A DNA stretch of 64,000 bases from Pseudomonas sp. VD-NE ins (lineage in GTDB: Bacteria; Pseudomonadota; Gammaproteobacteria; Pseudomonadales; Pseudomonadaceae): NCBI RefSeq assembly GCF_031882575.1, contig NZ_CP134772.1, positions 4,830,501 through 4,894,500 of the forward strand, written 5' to 3'. A program made the position numbers and the translations under genes. This document shows positions 1-7,792 of the stretch, in pieces (positions within the stretch are counted from its first letter, which is position 1; each line of letters begins with the position of its first letter). The notes under the pieces are model-generated. The model saw only the letters and a list, made by a program, of their open reading frames with translations, did not search any database and was not told the DNA's origin.

Positions 1-808
1 GAGTGATCAGCAGCACCAGCGGAATGCCCGCACCGAACGCGGCAGACGCGACCAGACGTACAGCCTTGACGCTGCGATGCTGATAGCGCGACATGTCGGC
101 GCCAGCGTTGGCCCAACCGATACCGGTGCCGGCGGCCATGGTGCCGATACCGATGATCATTGCGCTCATCGGCGCTGGCGTAGCGTTGAACACGGCGCTC
201 CAGTCGATGGTCGCGCAGAGGAAACCACCGACGAGAATGTTCAGCGCGCCGAACACGTAGGTCGCCCACTTCTGGATCACCAGCAAGGTCGCGTGGCCGA
301 GGCCGGACACCGACAGGGTCAGCAGGACGAAAATCGCGATGAAGATCAGCGTCAGTACCGGTGCGCTTTTCGCCTCAACCGGTGAGCCGAACAGGATCGA
401 GCACAGCGACAGCAGCACGAAAGCGGCGGTTGTGGTGTTGACGGTTTCCCAACCGAGACGCGACATCAGCGAGACCAGTGTCGGGCCGATGTTGCCGCGT
501 ACGCCGAAGATCGCTCGCGACAAGGTCAGGCTCGGTGCACGGCCACGACGGCCGGCAATCGAGATGATCCCGACCACGGCAAACGAACCGGCGGCACCGA
601 TAATCGCGACGATGATCGCCTGCCAGATCGCCAGCCCGCGAAACGCCACCAGCGTGGCGCCCAACGGCAGGCCGAGGATGGAGATGTTGGCGGCGAACCA
701 GACCCAGAACAGCTGCAGCGGATGGCCGTTGCACTCGGCTTCCGGAACCGGTTCGATGCCGCGGGTTTCCAGTTGCCCGGCGCTTTGCCCGGTGTTTGAT
801 GAACTCAT
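1..808 (-). CDS. NCS1 family purine/cytosine permease, N-terminal part
   Basis: This is an inner-membrane symporter of the nucleobase:cation symporter-1 family, expected to import cytosine, purines or related compounds. The first 269 codons are visible and the C-terminus lies beyond base 1. After a soluble N-terminus of about 30 residues the protein is a run of hydrophobic segments, among them NISILGLPLGATLVAF, AIIVAIIGAAGSFAVVG and a glycine-rich GIGTMAAGTGIGWANAGAD stretch, all typical of the family. An AGGAG ribosome-binding site sits 7 bases before the ATG. It lies in the same direction as the ADP-ribosylglycohydrolase and GntR genes, separated from them by a REP pair, so a shared nucleoside or nucleobase role is likely but inferred. 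The exact substrate cannot be read from the sequence. Confidence 0.85.
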   Translation of the reverse strand, partial: MSSSNTGQSAGQLETRGIEPVPEAECNGHPLQLFWVWFAANISILGLPLGATLVAFRGLAIWQAIIVAIIGAAGSFAVVGIISIAGRRGRAPSLTLSRAIFGVRGNIGPTLVSLMSRLGWETVNTTTAAFVLLSLCSILFGSPVEAKSAPVLTLIFIAIFVLLTLSVSGLGHATLLVIQKWATYVFGALNILVGGFLCATIDWSAVFNATPAPMSAMIIGIGTMAAGTGIGWANAGADMSRYQHRSVKAVRLVASAAFGAGIPLVLLIT

Positions 809-930
809 GAAGGTGCTCCTGTTTGCCTTTTTTGTGGTTGTGGCAATGATGCAAAACGACAAGACATCGCGGCCGTCCTCGGCCTGTCTGCGCGATCCAT
901 TGCGGGTGAGTATTCGAATATGCGGTGCGC

Positions 931-1016
931 CTATCGCTGGCAAGCCAGCTCCCACAGGTACAGAGTGAACCTCAAGGTGTGCACTTTCCCTGTGGGAGCT
1001 GGCTTGCCAGCGATGG
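931..1016. repeat. REP pair, GCTGGCTTGCCAGCGATGG family
   Basis: Two inverted copies of a unit containing GGGAGCTGGCTTGCCAGCG face each other across about 30 bases. Each unit is itself palindromic (GCTGGC/GCCAGC), as in the extragenic REP elements of Pseudomonas. The pair lies between the permease and the ADP-ribosylglycohydrolase gene. A single related copy is at 55033-55061. Confidence 0.85.
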
Positions 1017-1027
1017 CGCCAGTTCAC

Positions 1028-2026
1028 TCAGCGCAAAGCCAACAGCCCCTGCACTAATGGCTCAAGCTCCAGATGATTAACGGCCTTAACCGTCTCGATC
1101 ATCTCGACAGGCCAACTCTCAAGACCCAGGCAGGCCCCCAGCATCGCGCCAAGAATCGCCGCGATGGTGTCAGTGTCACCGCCAAGACTGGCGGCCATGC
1201 ACAGCGCATCAAACGCGCTCATCTCACCGACGGCCACCTGCTGCGCCAAGGCGAACGAAACCACCACCGATTCCTGCGACGCCACCGAAGTGCCGATCAC
1301 GTCGTAGAGCAGATCCGCGAGCAGTGCCTTGTCGCTATCGACACTGATGGTACGCGCCCAACTGATGCGCGAGGCGATACGCCCACCGGCGACCCAGTGC
1401 CCGTGCGCCTCGGCTTGCTGAGCGATTTGCTGGCCGAGGTTCAACGCCTCACCGAGGTCAATGCCATTGATGCCAGCGGATACCACCGCCGCCACCGCCG
1501 CCGCGCTGGAAATCCCCAGCGTGGTGTTGTGCGTGACCTGACAGGCCTGCACCACCGCCGCAATAAACCGTTGAGGGTCGGCAACATCCGCCGCGATCCC
1601 GACGGGTGTGATGCGCATCGCCGCGCCGTTGGTGGTGCCGTAGCGCCCGGCCTCTTCCGGCGAGTGGCCGGCGAGGATCATCTCGATCGCGCGTTTGGTC
1701 GATGGCCCGAGCAAGTCCTGCGAGCCCTTGGCCTGCATCTCGGCTTCCCACTCGATCAAGCGCTGCGCGAGGATGGCCGGCTCGATGCGGCCCTTGCCTT
1801 CGACCAGCAACTCGCCGACCAGAATCGCCTGCTCGGTGTCGTCGGTGATCGAGCCTTTGGGCATGTTTGCGGCGATCGGTTGCAAGGGGCCGGCGTCCTG
1901 CAGATCGGTGATCTGGCCGAAACGGGTCTTGATGGTTTCGCGGTTCAGCGATTGCGTCGGCATGCCCAGCGCATCACCGAGGGCCAGGCCATAAAAAGCG
2001 CCGAGGGCACGGTTGAGCGCGGTCAT
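1028..2026 (-). CDS. ADP-ribosylglycohydrolase family protein
   Basis: This 332-residue protein belongs to the DraG/ARH fold family, which hydrolyses N- or O-glycosidic bonds of ADP-ribosyl groups or related ribosyl compounds with two magnesium ions. The N-terminal GALYGLALGDALG-like motif is at residues 9-21, the first metal motif TDDT at 61-64, and the second metal motif GGDTDT at 282-287. All expected metal-binding aspartates are present. The ATG overlaps the stop of the upstream GntR gene by four bases (ATGA), and a GGAGA ribosome site lies inside that gene, so the two are translationally coupled. With a permease downstream, small ribosylated metabolites are a more likely substrate than modified protein, but this is inference. 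Confidence 0.85.
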   Translation of the reverse strand: MTALNRALGAFYGLALGDALGMPTQSLNRETIKTRFGQITDLQDAGPLQPIAANMPKGSITDDTEQAILVGELLVEGKGRIEPAILAQRLIEWEAEMQAKGSQDLLGPSTKRAIEMILAGHSPEEAGRYGTTNGAAMRITPVGIAADVADPQRFIAAVVQACQVTHNTTLGISSAAAVAAVVSAGINGIDLGEALNLGQQIAQQAEAHGHWVAGGRIASRISWARTISVDSDKALLADLLYDVIGTSVASQESVVVSFALAQQVAVGEMSAFDALCMAASLGGDTDTIAAILGAMLGACLGLESWPVEMIETVKAVNHLELEPLVQGLLALR

Positions 2027-2736
2027 TTCGATTCTCCAAATTGCAGGTGCAGACGGAAATGCACCGGGTCGAGCAGGCTTTCGACCAGCTCCATGAAACG
2101 GTTCTGGCGGTCGTAGGTGGTGCGCAGGGCTTTGAGGAACACCGTGCCCTCAGGGCGGCCAAGCAGTGCGGCGTCTTCGGCATTCAGCGGTTCGGCGCCG
2201 ATCCATTGATCGCCGCGTTCGCCGATGTAACCGTAGGCAGCCAGGGTGATGGTCAGGGAGTTGTCTATCAGACCGACGCGCGGCAGGCTTTCCAGGCCGC
2301 CGGTGGCCGGCATCAAAGAGCGTTCGAGGGAGACCAGCGTGCCTTCGTTGGAGCGGCGGCGACGGTCGAGGGTGATGAATTGGTCAGTGCCGAACCGCGA
2401 AAGCAGGTCTGGCCGGGTCACGGCTTCCAGACGCAGCACTTCGGTATTGATCATCGCCCCGCTATCGGCCAAGGCCTGCGCCCAGCCGCTGCGCTGATCG
2501 AGGGCGACACCGTCGAAGGTGACGATCGAGCCGACGCCGCTTTGCGTGGCGATGTAATTGCGCCGTTTCAGTTCGGCCAGCGCTTCGCGCAGCGTGCCTC
2601 GGCTGACTTGGAATTCTTGAGCCAACTGATGTTCGCCGGGCAACAGAAAGCCGTCCTCCATGAGGCCGCTTTCGATGCGTCGGACGAGTTCGTCGACCAC
2701 CCGTTGTTTCTTGTCAAATCGTACCTGTCTAATCAT
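2023..2736 (-). CDS. GntR family regulator with UTRA domain
   Basis: This 237-residue HutC-type repressor has an N-terminal winged helix (about residues 8-75, with LPGEHQLAQEF and SRGTLREALAEL) followed by a ligand-binding UTRA domain. It probably controls the co-transcribed ADP-ribosylglycohydrolase and perhaps the permease. I chose the ATG at 2736 because MIRQVRFDK starts the domain cleanly. An alternative ATG at 2763 adds nine residues, and neither has a convincing ribosome site. The segment around the start, 2718-2744, carries separated GTAC blocks flanking TAGACA, which may be an autoregulatory operator overlapping the start codon. Confidence 0.85.
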   Translation of the reverse strand: MIRQVRFDKKQRVVDELVRRIESGLMEDGFLLPGEHQLAQEFQVSRGTLREALAELKRRNYIATQSGVGSIVTFDGVALDQRSGWAQALADSGAMINTEVLRLEAVTRPDLLSRFGTDQFITLDRRRRSNEGTLVSLERSLMPATGGLESLPRVGLIDNSLTITLAAYGYIGERGDQWIGAEPLNAEDAALLGRPEGTVFLKALRTTYDRQNRFMELVESLLDPVHFRLHLQFGESK

Positions 2737-2763
2737 GTACAAATTGATAACCGAAACGGGCAT

Positions 2764-2983
2764 CGGCGAGCAAGGAAAATTTGGGGGGTAGTGACGAAAG
2801 GCGGGAGAATCAAAAGCCCCTCACCCTAGCCCTCTCCCGGAGGGAGAGGGGACTGATCGAGGTGTTTATTCGAATTACATCGACCTGAAATATCCAGTCG
2901 AACTCAGGTTTGAAAAGCTAGGAGATCTGCTCCCTTTCCCCCTCTCCCTCTGGGAGAGGGCTGGGGTGAGGGGCTCTTGATCT
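2764..2983. repeat. Intergenic repeats of the CCCTCTCCC/GGGAGAGGG family
   Basis: Two related elements sit between araH and the GntR gene: one at about 2817-2853 (CCCTCACCCTAGCCCTCTCC followed by GGAGGGAGAGGG) and an inverted, longer copy at about 2936-2980 (CCCTCTCCCTCTGGGAGAGG then GCTGGGGTGAGGGGC). Each can fold into a G/C-rich hairpin. The same element occurs twice after rne (30801-30962). The araH stop lies directly at its edge. No gene is visible in this gap. Confidence 0.75.
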
Positions 2984-3954
2984 TAGCGCTGCTTCAGACG
3001 GTCAATCACGACGGCCAACAGCAGGATCGAACCACGGATAACGTATTGGTAGAAGGTATCAATATTCTTCAGGTTCATCGCATTCTCAATGATCGCCAAA
3101 ATCAACACCCCGGCAATCACATGCCGGATCATGCCGATCCCGCCGCTCAGCGACACCCCGCCCAACACGCAAGCCGAGATCACCGTCAGCTCAAAACCCT
3201 GGCCAATCATCGGCTGCCCCGACGTCATCCGCGACGCCAGAATCACCCCGGCCAACGCACCAATCACGCCATGCACGGCAAAGATAATGATCTTGGTCCG
3301 GTCAACGTTCACGCCCGCCAGCAACGCCGCTTCCTGGTTGCCACCGATGGCCATGGTGTTGCGCCCGTAGGTGGTGTAATTCAGCAGCCAGCCAAAAAAC
3401 AGAAAGCAGACGATGGTGATCAGAATGGGCACCGGCACGCCGAACAACTGGCCATTGCCGAAAACGAAGAACGATTCCTGCGACACGCCCACCGCTTTGC
3501 CATTGGCAAAAATGTACGCCAGACCGCGGACGATCTGCATGGTCGCCAACGTCGTGATCAAGGCATTGACGCGCAACTTGGCAATCACGATGCCGTTGAT
3601 CAACCCGACAATCAGGCCCATCACCAACGCCGCGCTGACACCGAGAAACACGCTATTGGTGTCGCGCATCACCACCGCCGCAACCACCCCGGCGCAGGCA
3701 ATCACCGAGCCCACCGACAAGTCGAAATGCCCCGACGCCAGGCAGTACAACATCGTGCACGCGGCAATCCCGGTGGTGGAAATCGCCAGGCCCAGGCCAC
3801 GCATGTTCAGCGGCGAGAGGAAGTTGTCGATCAGCAGCGTACAAGCGATGAAAATGCCGATCGCCGCCAGCAGCATGACCCAGTCATCGAGGAAGCGGCG
3901 CATGTCCAACGGTTTGCGCGCGGTCGGCAGGGTTTCGTTTTGGGTTGTCATCAT
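2983..3954 (-). CDS. araH: L-arabinose ABC transporter permease AraH
   Basis: This is the membrane subunit of the L-arabinose importer, working with AraF (binding protein) and AraG (ATPase). The 323-residue polytopic protein contains the blocks LASGHFDLSVGS, NALITTLATMQIVRGLAYI and ASRMTSGQP, which match enterobacterial AraH closely, so the arabinose assignment is stronger than a generic sugar-permease call. I chose the ATG at 3954 because it follows AGAGG with correct spacing; an in-frame GTG at 3960 lies too close to it. It starts 9 bases after the araG stop and is the last gene of the araFGH operon. Confidence 0.92.
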   Translation of the reverse strand: MMTTQNETLPTARKPLDMRRFLDDWVMLLAAIGIFIACTLLIDNFLSPLNMRGLGLAISTTGIAACTMLYCLASGHFDLSVGSVIACAGVVAAVVMRDTNSVFLGVSAALVMGLIVGLINGIVIAKLRVNALITTLATMQIVRGLAYIFANGKAVGVSQESFFVFGNGQLFGVPVPILITIVCFLFFGWLLNYTTYGRNTMAIGGNQEAALLAGVNVDRTKIIIFAVHGVIGALAGVILASRMTSGQPMIGQGFELTVISACVLGGVSLSGGIGMIRHVIAGVLILAIIENAMNLKNIDTFYQYVIRGSILLLAVVIDRLKQR

Positions 3955-3963
3955 AGTCACCTC

Positions 3964-5508
3964 TCAGTTCGCCACGCCGTCAGCGCGGTGGCGCGGCAAA
4001 GCCAGTTGCAGCAGGTTGGATTCATTGGCCTGGTCGCGGCTGATTTCGCCGCGCAGGGCGCCTTCGCAGAGCACCAGAATGCGGTCGGAAATGCCCATCA
4101 CTTCCATCAGATCGCTGGACACCACGATCACCGAAATGCCGTCGGCGGCGAGGTTATGGATGATCTGGTAGATCTCCGCTTTCGCACCGATGTCGATGCC
4201 GCGTGTCGGCTCGTCGAGCAGCAGCACCTTCATCGGCATCGACAGCCAGCGGCCGAGAATGGCCTTCTGCTGGTTGCCGCCGGAAAGGAACTTGATCTGC
4301 TGACCGGCGTGCGGGGTTTTCACTTTCAGTGCCTTGATCTGTTTGTCGGCGTTGCCCTTTTCCCACAAGCCGCGAATCAGGCAACCGAGGCCGGAGTTGG
4401 CACCGCGCGCACTGATGTTGATGTTCTCGGCAACGCTGGCGAGCGGGATGATGCCTTCCTTCTTGCGATCCTCCGGACAGAGCAAAATGCCCGCCGCAAT
4501 CGCGTCGCGCGGTGAGCGCAGTTTCAATTCATGACCGCGCAATTCGAGGCGTCCAGCGGTGTTGCGTTCCAGCCCGCTGAGCAGGCGAAACAGCTCGGTG
4601 CGCCCTGCCCCGACCAGTCCGAACAGGCCGAGAATTTCGCCTTTGTGCGCCTCGAAACTGACCGGTTCACGCAGGCCCGGGCCAAGCAGCCCAGATACCT
4701 TCAACGCGACGGCGCCGCGTGGACGATGGCGGTAATCGTAGATGTCCTGAATGTCGCGCCCGACCATGCAGGTCACCAGTTGATCGTGGCTCAACTGACT
4801 CATGTCCTCGAAGGTGCGCACATAACGACCGTCCTTGAACACCGTCACCGCGTCGCAGATGCGGAACACTTCTTCCATGCGATGCGAGACATAGAGCACC
4901 ACTTTGCCCTCGTCACGCAGACGGCCGATGATCGCCATCAAGCGGTCGATCTCGCGCGCCGAGAGGCTGCTGGTCGGTTCGTCGAAAGCGATGACGTGGG
5001 CGCCGCGCGACAGCGCCTTGGCGATTTCCACCAATTGCCGCTGACCGAGGGACAGGCGTCCGACTTTGGTCTGCGGGTCGATTTCATCGGCCAGGCCTTT
5101 GAGGCAGTTCAACGCTTGCTGACGCAGGACACCGCGATTGATCAAACCGAAACTGGCCGGCAGATGGCCGAGGAACAGGTTTTCGGCGACGGTCATTTCC
5201 GGCACCAGATGCAGCTCTTGGTGAATCACTGCGACGCCGCTGCCAATGCTGTCGGCGGTCGATTTGAACGCCATGGTCTGCTCGCCGATCTGCAACTCGC
5301 CGCTGCTCGGGATGTAAGCGCCGCCAAGGATTTTCAGCAGGGTCGATTTGCCGGCACCGTTCTCGCCCATCAAGGCGTGAACCTGGCCGGGATGGGCGAC
5401 GAAGCTGATCGCGTCCAGCGCTTTCACGCCGGGAAAGGTTTTGCCGATCCCGTTGAAGCGCAGGCTGCCGCCGGAGCTGTGTTGTTGTGTCTGTACTTGC
5501 GCGTGCAT
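3964..5508 (-). CDS. araG: L-arabinose ABC transporter ATP-binding protein AraG
   Basis: This 514-residue protein is a double ATPase with two fused nucleotide-binding domains that power L-arabinose import. The first half has Walker A GENGAGKST, signature LSLGQRQ and Walker B VIAFDEPTSS. The second half has a degenerate Walker A (GLVGAGRTE), signature LSGGNQQK and Walker B LLLDEPTRG. The asymmetric second P-loop is normal for sugar importers of the RbsA/AraG type. A GAGG ribosome site precedes the ATG at 5508. A strong hairpin in the 53-base gap from araF probably sets the ratio between binding protein and ATPase. Confidence 0.93.
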   Translation of the reverse strand: MHAQVQTQQHSSGGSLRFNGIGKTFPGVKALDAISFVAHPGQVHALMGENGAGKSTLLKILGGAYIPSSGELQIGEQTMAFKSTADSIGSGVAVIHQELHLVPEMTVAENLFLGHLPASFGLINRGVLRQQALNCLKGLADEIDPQTKVGRLSLGQRQLVEIAKALSRGAHVIAFDEPTSSLSAREIDRLMAIIGRLRDEGKVVLYVSHRMEEVFRICDAVTVFKDGRYVRTFEDMSQLSHDQLVTCMVGRDIQDIYDYRHRPRGAVALKVSGLLGPGLREPVSFEAHKGEILGLFGLVGAGRTELFRLLSGLERNTAGRLELRGHELKLRSPRDAIAAGILLCPEDRKKEGIIPLASVAENINISARGANSGLGCLIRGLWEKGNADKQIKALKVKTPHAGQQIKFLSGGNQQKAILGRWLSMPMKVLLLDEPTRGIDIGAKAEIYQIIHNLAADGISVIVVSSDLMEVMGISDRILVLCEGALRGEISRDQANESNLLQLALPRHRADGVAN

Positions 5509-5532
5509 AAAGCCACCTCTTCACACCGAAAC

Positions 5533-5554
5533 ACGGCCCGGCTGCCCGGGCCGT
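5533..5554 (-). promoter_or_regulatory. Intercistronic hairpin between araF and araG
   Basis: A perfect 9-bp inverted repeat, ACGGCCCGG and CCGGGCCGT, is separated by a 4-base loop just after the araF stop. There is no U-run, so it is not a canonical terminator. Such structures behind binding-protein genes commonly stabilise the upstream message and lower downstream expression, which would fit the excess of periplasmic AraF needed over AraGH. Confidence 0.7.
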
Positions 5555-5561
5555 CGCGGCA

Positions 5562-6566
5562 TCAGTTCCACAGGCCGATTTTTTCCAGCTCTTGCTTGAA
5601 GTTCTCGCGCGTGATCAGGGTGACATCGTCCATCGCGGTGTACTTCGGCGGTTCTTTGCCGGTGGTGACCCACTCGTACATCATCTCTGCGGTCTTGTAG
5701 CCTTCGATGTGCGGGCTTGGCAGCATCGAGCCGAAGAAGCCGCTGTTGGGCTTTTTCAGTTCGCCGATGGCGTCAGTGCCGTTGATGCCGATGCCGATCA
5801 CGTTGGCCGCCGCAAAACCGGCGGCTTCGGTAGCGCGTACGCCGCCAAGCACGGTGTTGTCGTTCATACCGCCAATGATCAGGTTTTTTGCGCCGCTCGG
5901 CAGTTTCACCAGTGCCGAGTTGGTCGCGTCCATGCTGCCCGGTACGTCGAGGGTTTTCAGCGCGGCGAACAGAATGTGATCCTTCGGCATGCCGGCGTCT
6001 TCGAGGGACTTCACCGAGCCGTCGGTGCGTTTCTTGCCGGTGTCGAGCTCGTTGTAGGTGTTGACCACCGCGTAGGTGTCTTTCCAGTCCCAGTTGCGTT
6101 TTTTCGCTTCGGCGACCATGGCGTTGCCCTGCTTCTGGCCGACTTCGAACGCGGCCATGCCGAGGTACGGCACGTCTTCCATGAACTTGCCGTTGGCGTC
6201 GACGAAACGGTCATCGACGGCAATCACTTTCAGGTCATTGAGTTTGGCTTTGGCCATGATCGCCGGGCCGAGCGAGACGTCCGGCGGGCAGATCACAAAG
6301 CCCTTGGCGCCGTTGGCGGCAAGGCTGTCGATGGCCGAGAGGGTTTTCTCGCCATCCGGCACGGCGATCTTGATCAGTTCGAAGCCCTTGTCCTTGGCGG
6401 CTTTCTCGGCGAAAGCCCACTCGGTCTGGAACCACGGTTCTTCCGCCTGCTTGACCAGAAAACCGATTTTCACGGTGTCGGCAGCGAGCAGCGCACTGCT
6501 CAGGCTGAACGCGGTAACCGCCAGGGCGGCACTGCACAGGGTACGAATCCCGAAACGACGTTTCAT
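5562..6566 (-). CDS. araF: L-arabinose-binding periplasmic protein AraF
   Basis: This 334-residue substrate-binding protein delivers L-arabinose to AraGH. A Sec signal peptide (MKRRFG, hydrophobic core, ALLA-A cleavage near residue 28) precedes two Rossmann-like lobes starting with TVKIGFLVKQAEEPWFQTEW, which resembles the opening of E. coli AraF. Other family blocks include VDDRFVDANG and IGGMNDNTVLGGVRAT. I chose the ATG at 6566 because AAGGAG lies 7 bases upstream and the signal peptide begins there; an open frame extends 21 codons further. The leader holds a candidate GntR operator at 6651-6664. Confidence 0.93.
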   Translation of the reverse strand: MKRRFGIRTLCSAALAVTAFSLSSALLAADTVKIGFLVKQAEEPWFQTEWAFAEKAAKDKGFELIKIAVPDGEKTLSAIDSLAANGAKGFVICPPDVSLGPAIMAKAKLNDLKVIAVDDRFVDANGKFMEDVPYLGMAAFEVGQKQGNAMVAEAKKRNWDWKDTYAVVNTYNELDTGKKRTDGSVKSLEDAGMPKDHILFAALKTLDVPGSMDATNSALVKLPSGAKNLIIGGMNDNTVLGGVRATEAAGFAAANVIGIGINGTDAIGELKKPNSGFFGSMLPSPHIEGYKTAEMMYEWVTTGKEPPKYTAMDDVTLITRENFKQELEKIGLWN

Positions 6567-6650
6567 AAGCTGACTCCTTGTTATTTTTTTTGAGCAATGT
6601 TTGAAAAGCGTTGAAGCATGTTCCTGCAAAGCCTGTTGAAAATAGTCATA

Positions 6651-6664
6651 TCGTATGATGATTG
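6651..6664. promoter_or_regulatory. Candidate FCD-GntR operator in the araF leader
   Basis: The 14-base sequence ATCGTATGATGATT is identical, in inverted orientation, to a sequence in the promoter of the FCD-type GntR gene (9554-9567). It has the TNGTNNNACNA-like shape expected for FadR-subfamily operators. It lies 85 bases upstream of the araF start, so repression of araFGH by this regulator is the natural inference. Confidence 0.7.
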
Positions 6665-6702
6665 GATTTCACACGGATCTCTCCCTGTGAAAGCCACTGC
6701 AC

Positions 6703-7521
6703 TCAGTCGTGGTACATCACCGAGCGCCCACCATCGATGGTGATGCATGAAGCATTGATGAACGGCGCTTCGTCGCTGGCCAGAAATACCGCTGTCATTG
6801 CCACTTCGAGCGGCTGACCGATGCGTTTCGGCGGGTGCAGATCGAAAGCGCGCTGACGCTCGGCGTGCGGGTCGGCGAATCCGTTCCAGTAGTCGACGTT
6901 CAGTTGCGTTTCAATGTAGCCCGGCGCGATGGCGTTAACGCGAATGCCCTTCGCGGCGTACTCGATGCCGAGCGCGCGGGTCAGGCCGAGCAAACCGTGT
7001 TTGGCCACCGGGTACGGGAAGCAACCGGGAATAATATGGCTGGAATGAGTCGAGGCAATGTTGATAATGCTGCCGACGCGCTGCTCGATCATCTGCGGCA
7101 GCACCGCTTTGCAGCCGAACCAGGCGCCATCGAGGTCAATGGCGAAGCAGCGATGCCAGTCCTCTTCGGTCATTTGCAGCGGATCACGGAACACGTTGAC
7201 CCCGGCGCAGTTGACCAACACATCAATGCGCCCGTGCAGTTCAACGGCACGTTTGGCCATGGCGTGCAGATCGTGCTGACGCGAGACATCGGCCTTGAGC
7301 GCCCGCACGTCATAGCCCTGCTCGCGCCAGTGGGCGGCTACCTTCTCAACCTTTTCGGCCTGAATATCGCTGATCAGCAGTTTCGCTTGCTGCGAGGCAA
7401 ACGCAGCAACGATGGCTTCACCGATGCCTTGGGCGGCGCCGGTCAGCAAGACCACTTTGTCTTTCAGACGCTCGCCCTTCGGCGGTGCAGGCACCGGCGG
7501 CAGGGAAAGGGGTTCAGCCAT
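6703..7521 (-). CDS. SDR sugar dehydrogenase, probably L-arabinose 1-dehydrogenase
   Basis: This 272-residue short-chain dehydrogenase has the NAD(P)-binding TGAAQGIG at residues 27-34, the NCAG motif near 104-107, and the catalytic Ser plus Y170 and K174 (YPVAK). A proline-rich 20-residue N-terminal extension precedes the Rossmann fold. Placed between the araFGH importer and an SMP-30-type lactonase, it most likely oxidises L-arabinose (and perhaps D-galactose) to the lactone in the non-phosphorylative pathway; this rests on context and on SDR-type arabinose dehydrogenases known in other proteobacteria. AGGAG precedes the ATG at 7521, although the frame stays open 43 codons upstream. Confidence 0.82.
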   Translation of the reverse strand: MAEPLSLPPVPAPPKGERLKDKVVLLTGAAQGIGEAIVAAFASQQAKLLISDIQAEKVEKVAAHWREQGYDVRALKADVSRQHDLHAMAKRAVELHGRIDVLVNCAGVNVFRDPLQMTEEDWHRCFAIDLDGAWFGCKAVLPQMIEQRVGSIINIASTHSSHIIPGCFPYPVAKHGLLGLTRALGIEYAAKGIRVNAIAPGYIETQLNVDYWNGFADPHAERQRAFDLHPPKRIGQPLEVAMTAVFLASDEAPFINASCITIDGGRSVMYHD

Positions 7522-7792
7522 GGATCTCGACTCCTGTTTCGCAAGCGCAAAAAAACCGGGCATCTGCCGATGTCCGGTCTGGAAGGCGGTTGGAACGAAA
7601 CAGGCAGGCGCGGCCGACAGCTTGGGGCCGTTGCGAGACGCGGACTCCACACGGGAGTGCGATAGACATTCGCTGCATCACTTCACCTGTTTTGTTCTTT
7701 TTAAGTGTGAGTGCGTGTTACTGCTGGAGCCGACTATAAACCCGACCGCCAAATAATCTCAATATATAATTTTGCATCCCATATTCTGGGAT
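7522..7792. other. Intergenic region upstream of the SDR gene
   Basis: These 271 bases separate the SDR start from the lactonase stop. They contain an A/T-rich segment (7753-7775) with a possible leftward -10 element, and a palindrome (7776-7792) described separately. No other gene is visible, so the SDR gene probably has its own promoter here. Confidence 0.5.
7776..7792. promoter_or_regulatory. Palindromic operator candidate upstream of the SDR gene
   Basis: ATCCCATATTCTGGGAT is a 6-bp perfect inverted repeat (ATCCCA/TGGGAT) around a 5-base centre, next to an A/T-rich promoter-like stretch. It is different from the GntR site upstream of araF. The shape resembles operators of IclR-type sugar regulators, but no IclR gene is in the window, so the binding protein is unknown. 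Confidence 0.5.

Noticed and set aside
2977..4515. A 512-codon rightward open frame over araH and araG
   Set aside because: His/Gln/Arg-rich sequence typical of the antisense phase of GC-rich genes; both ABC genes on the other strand have full motifs.
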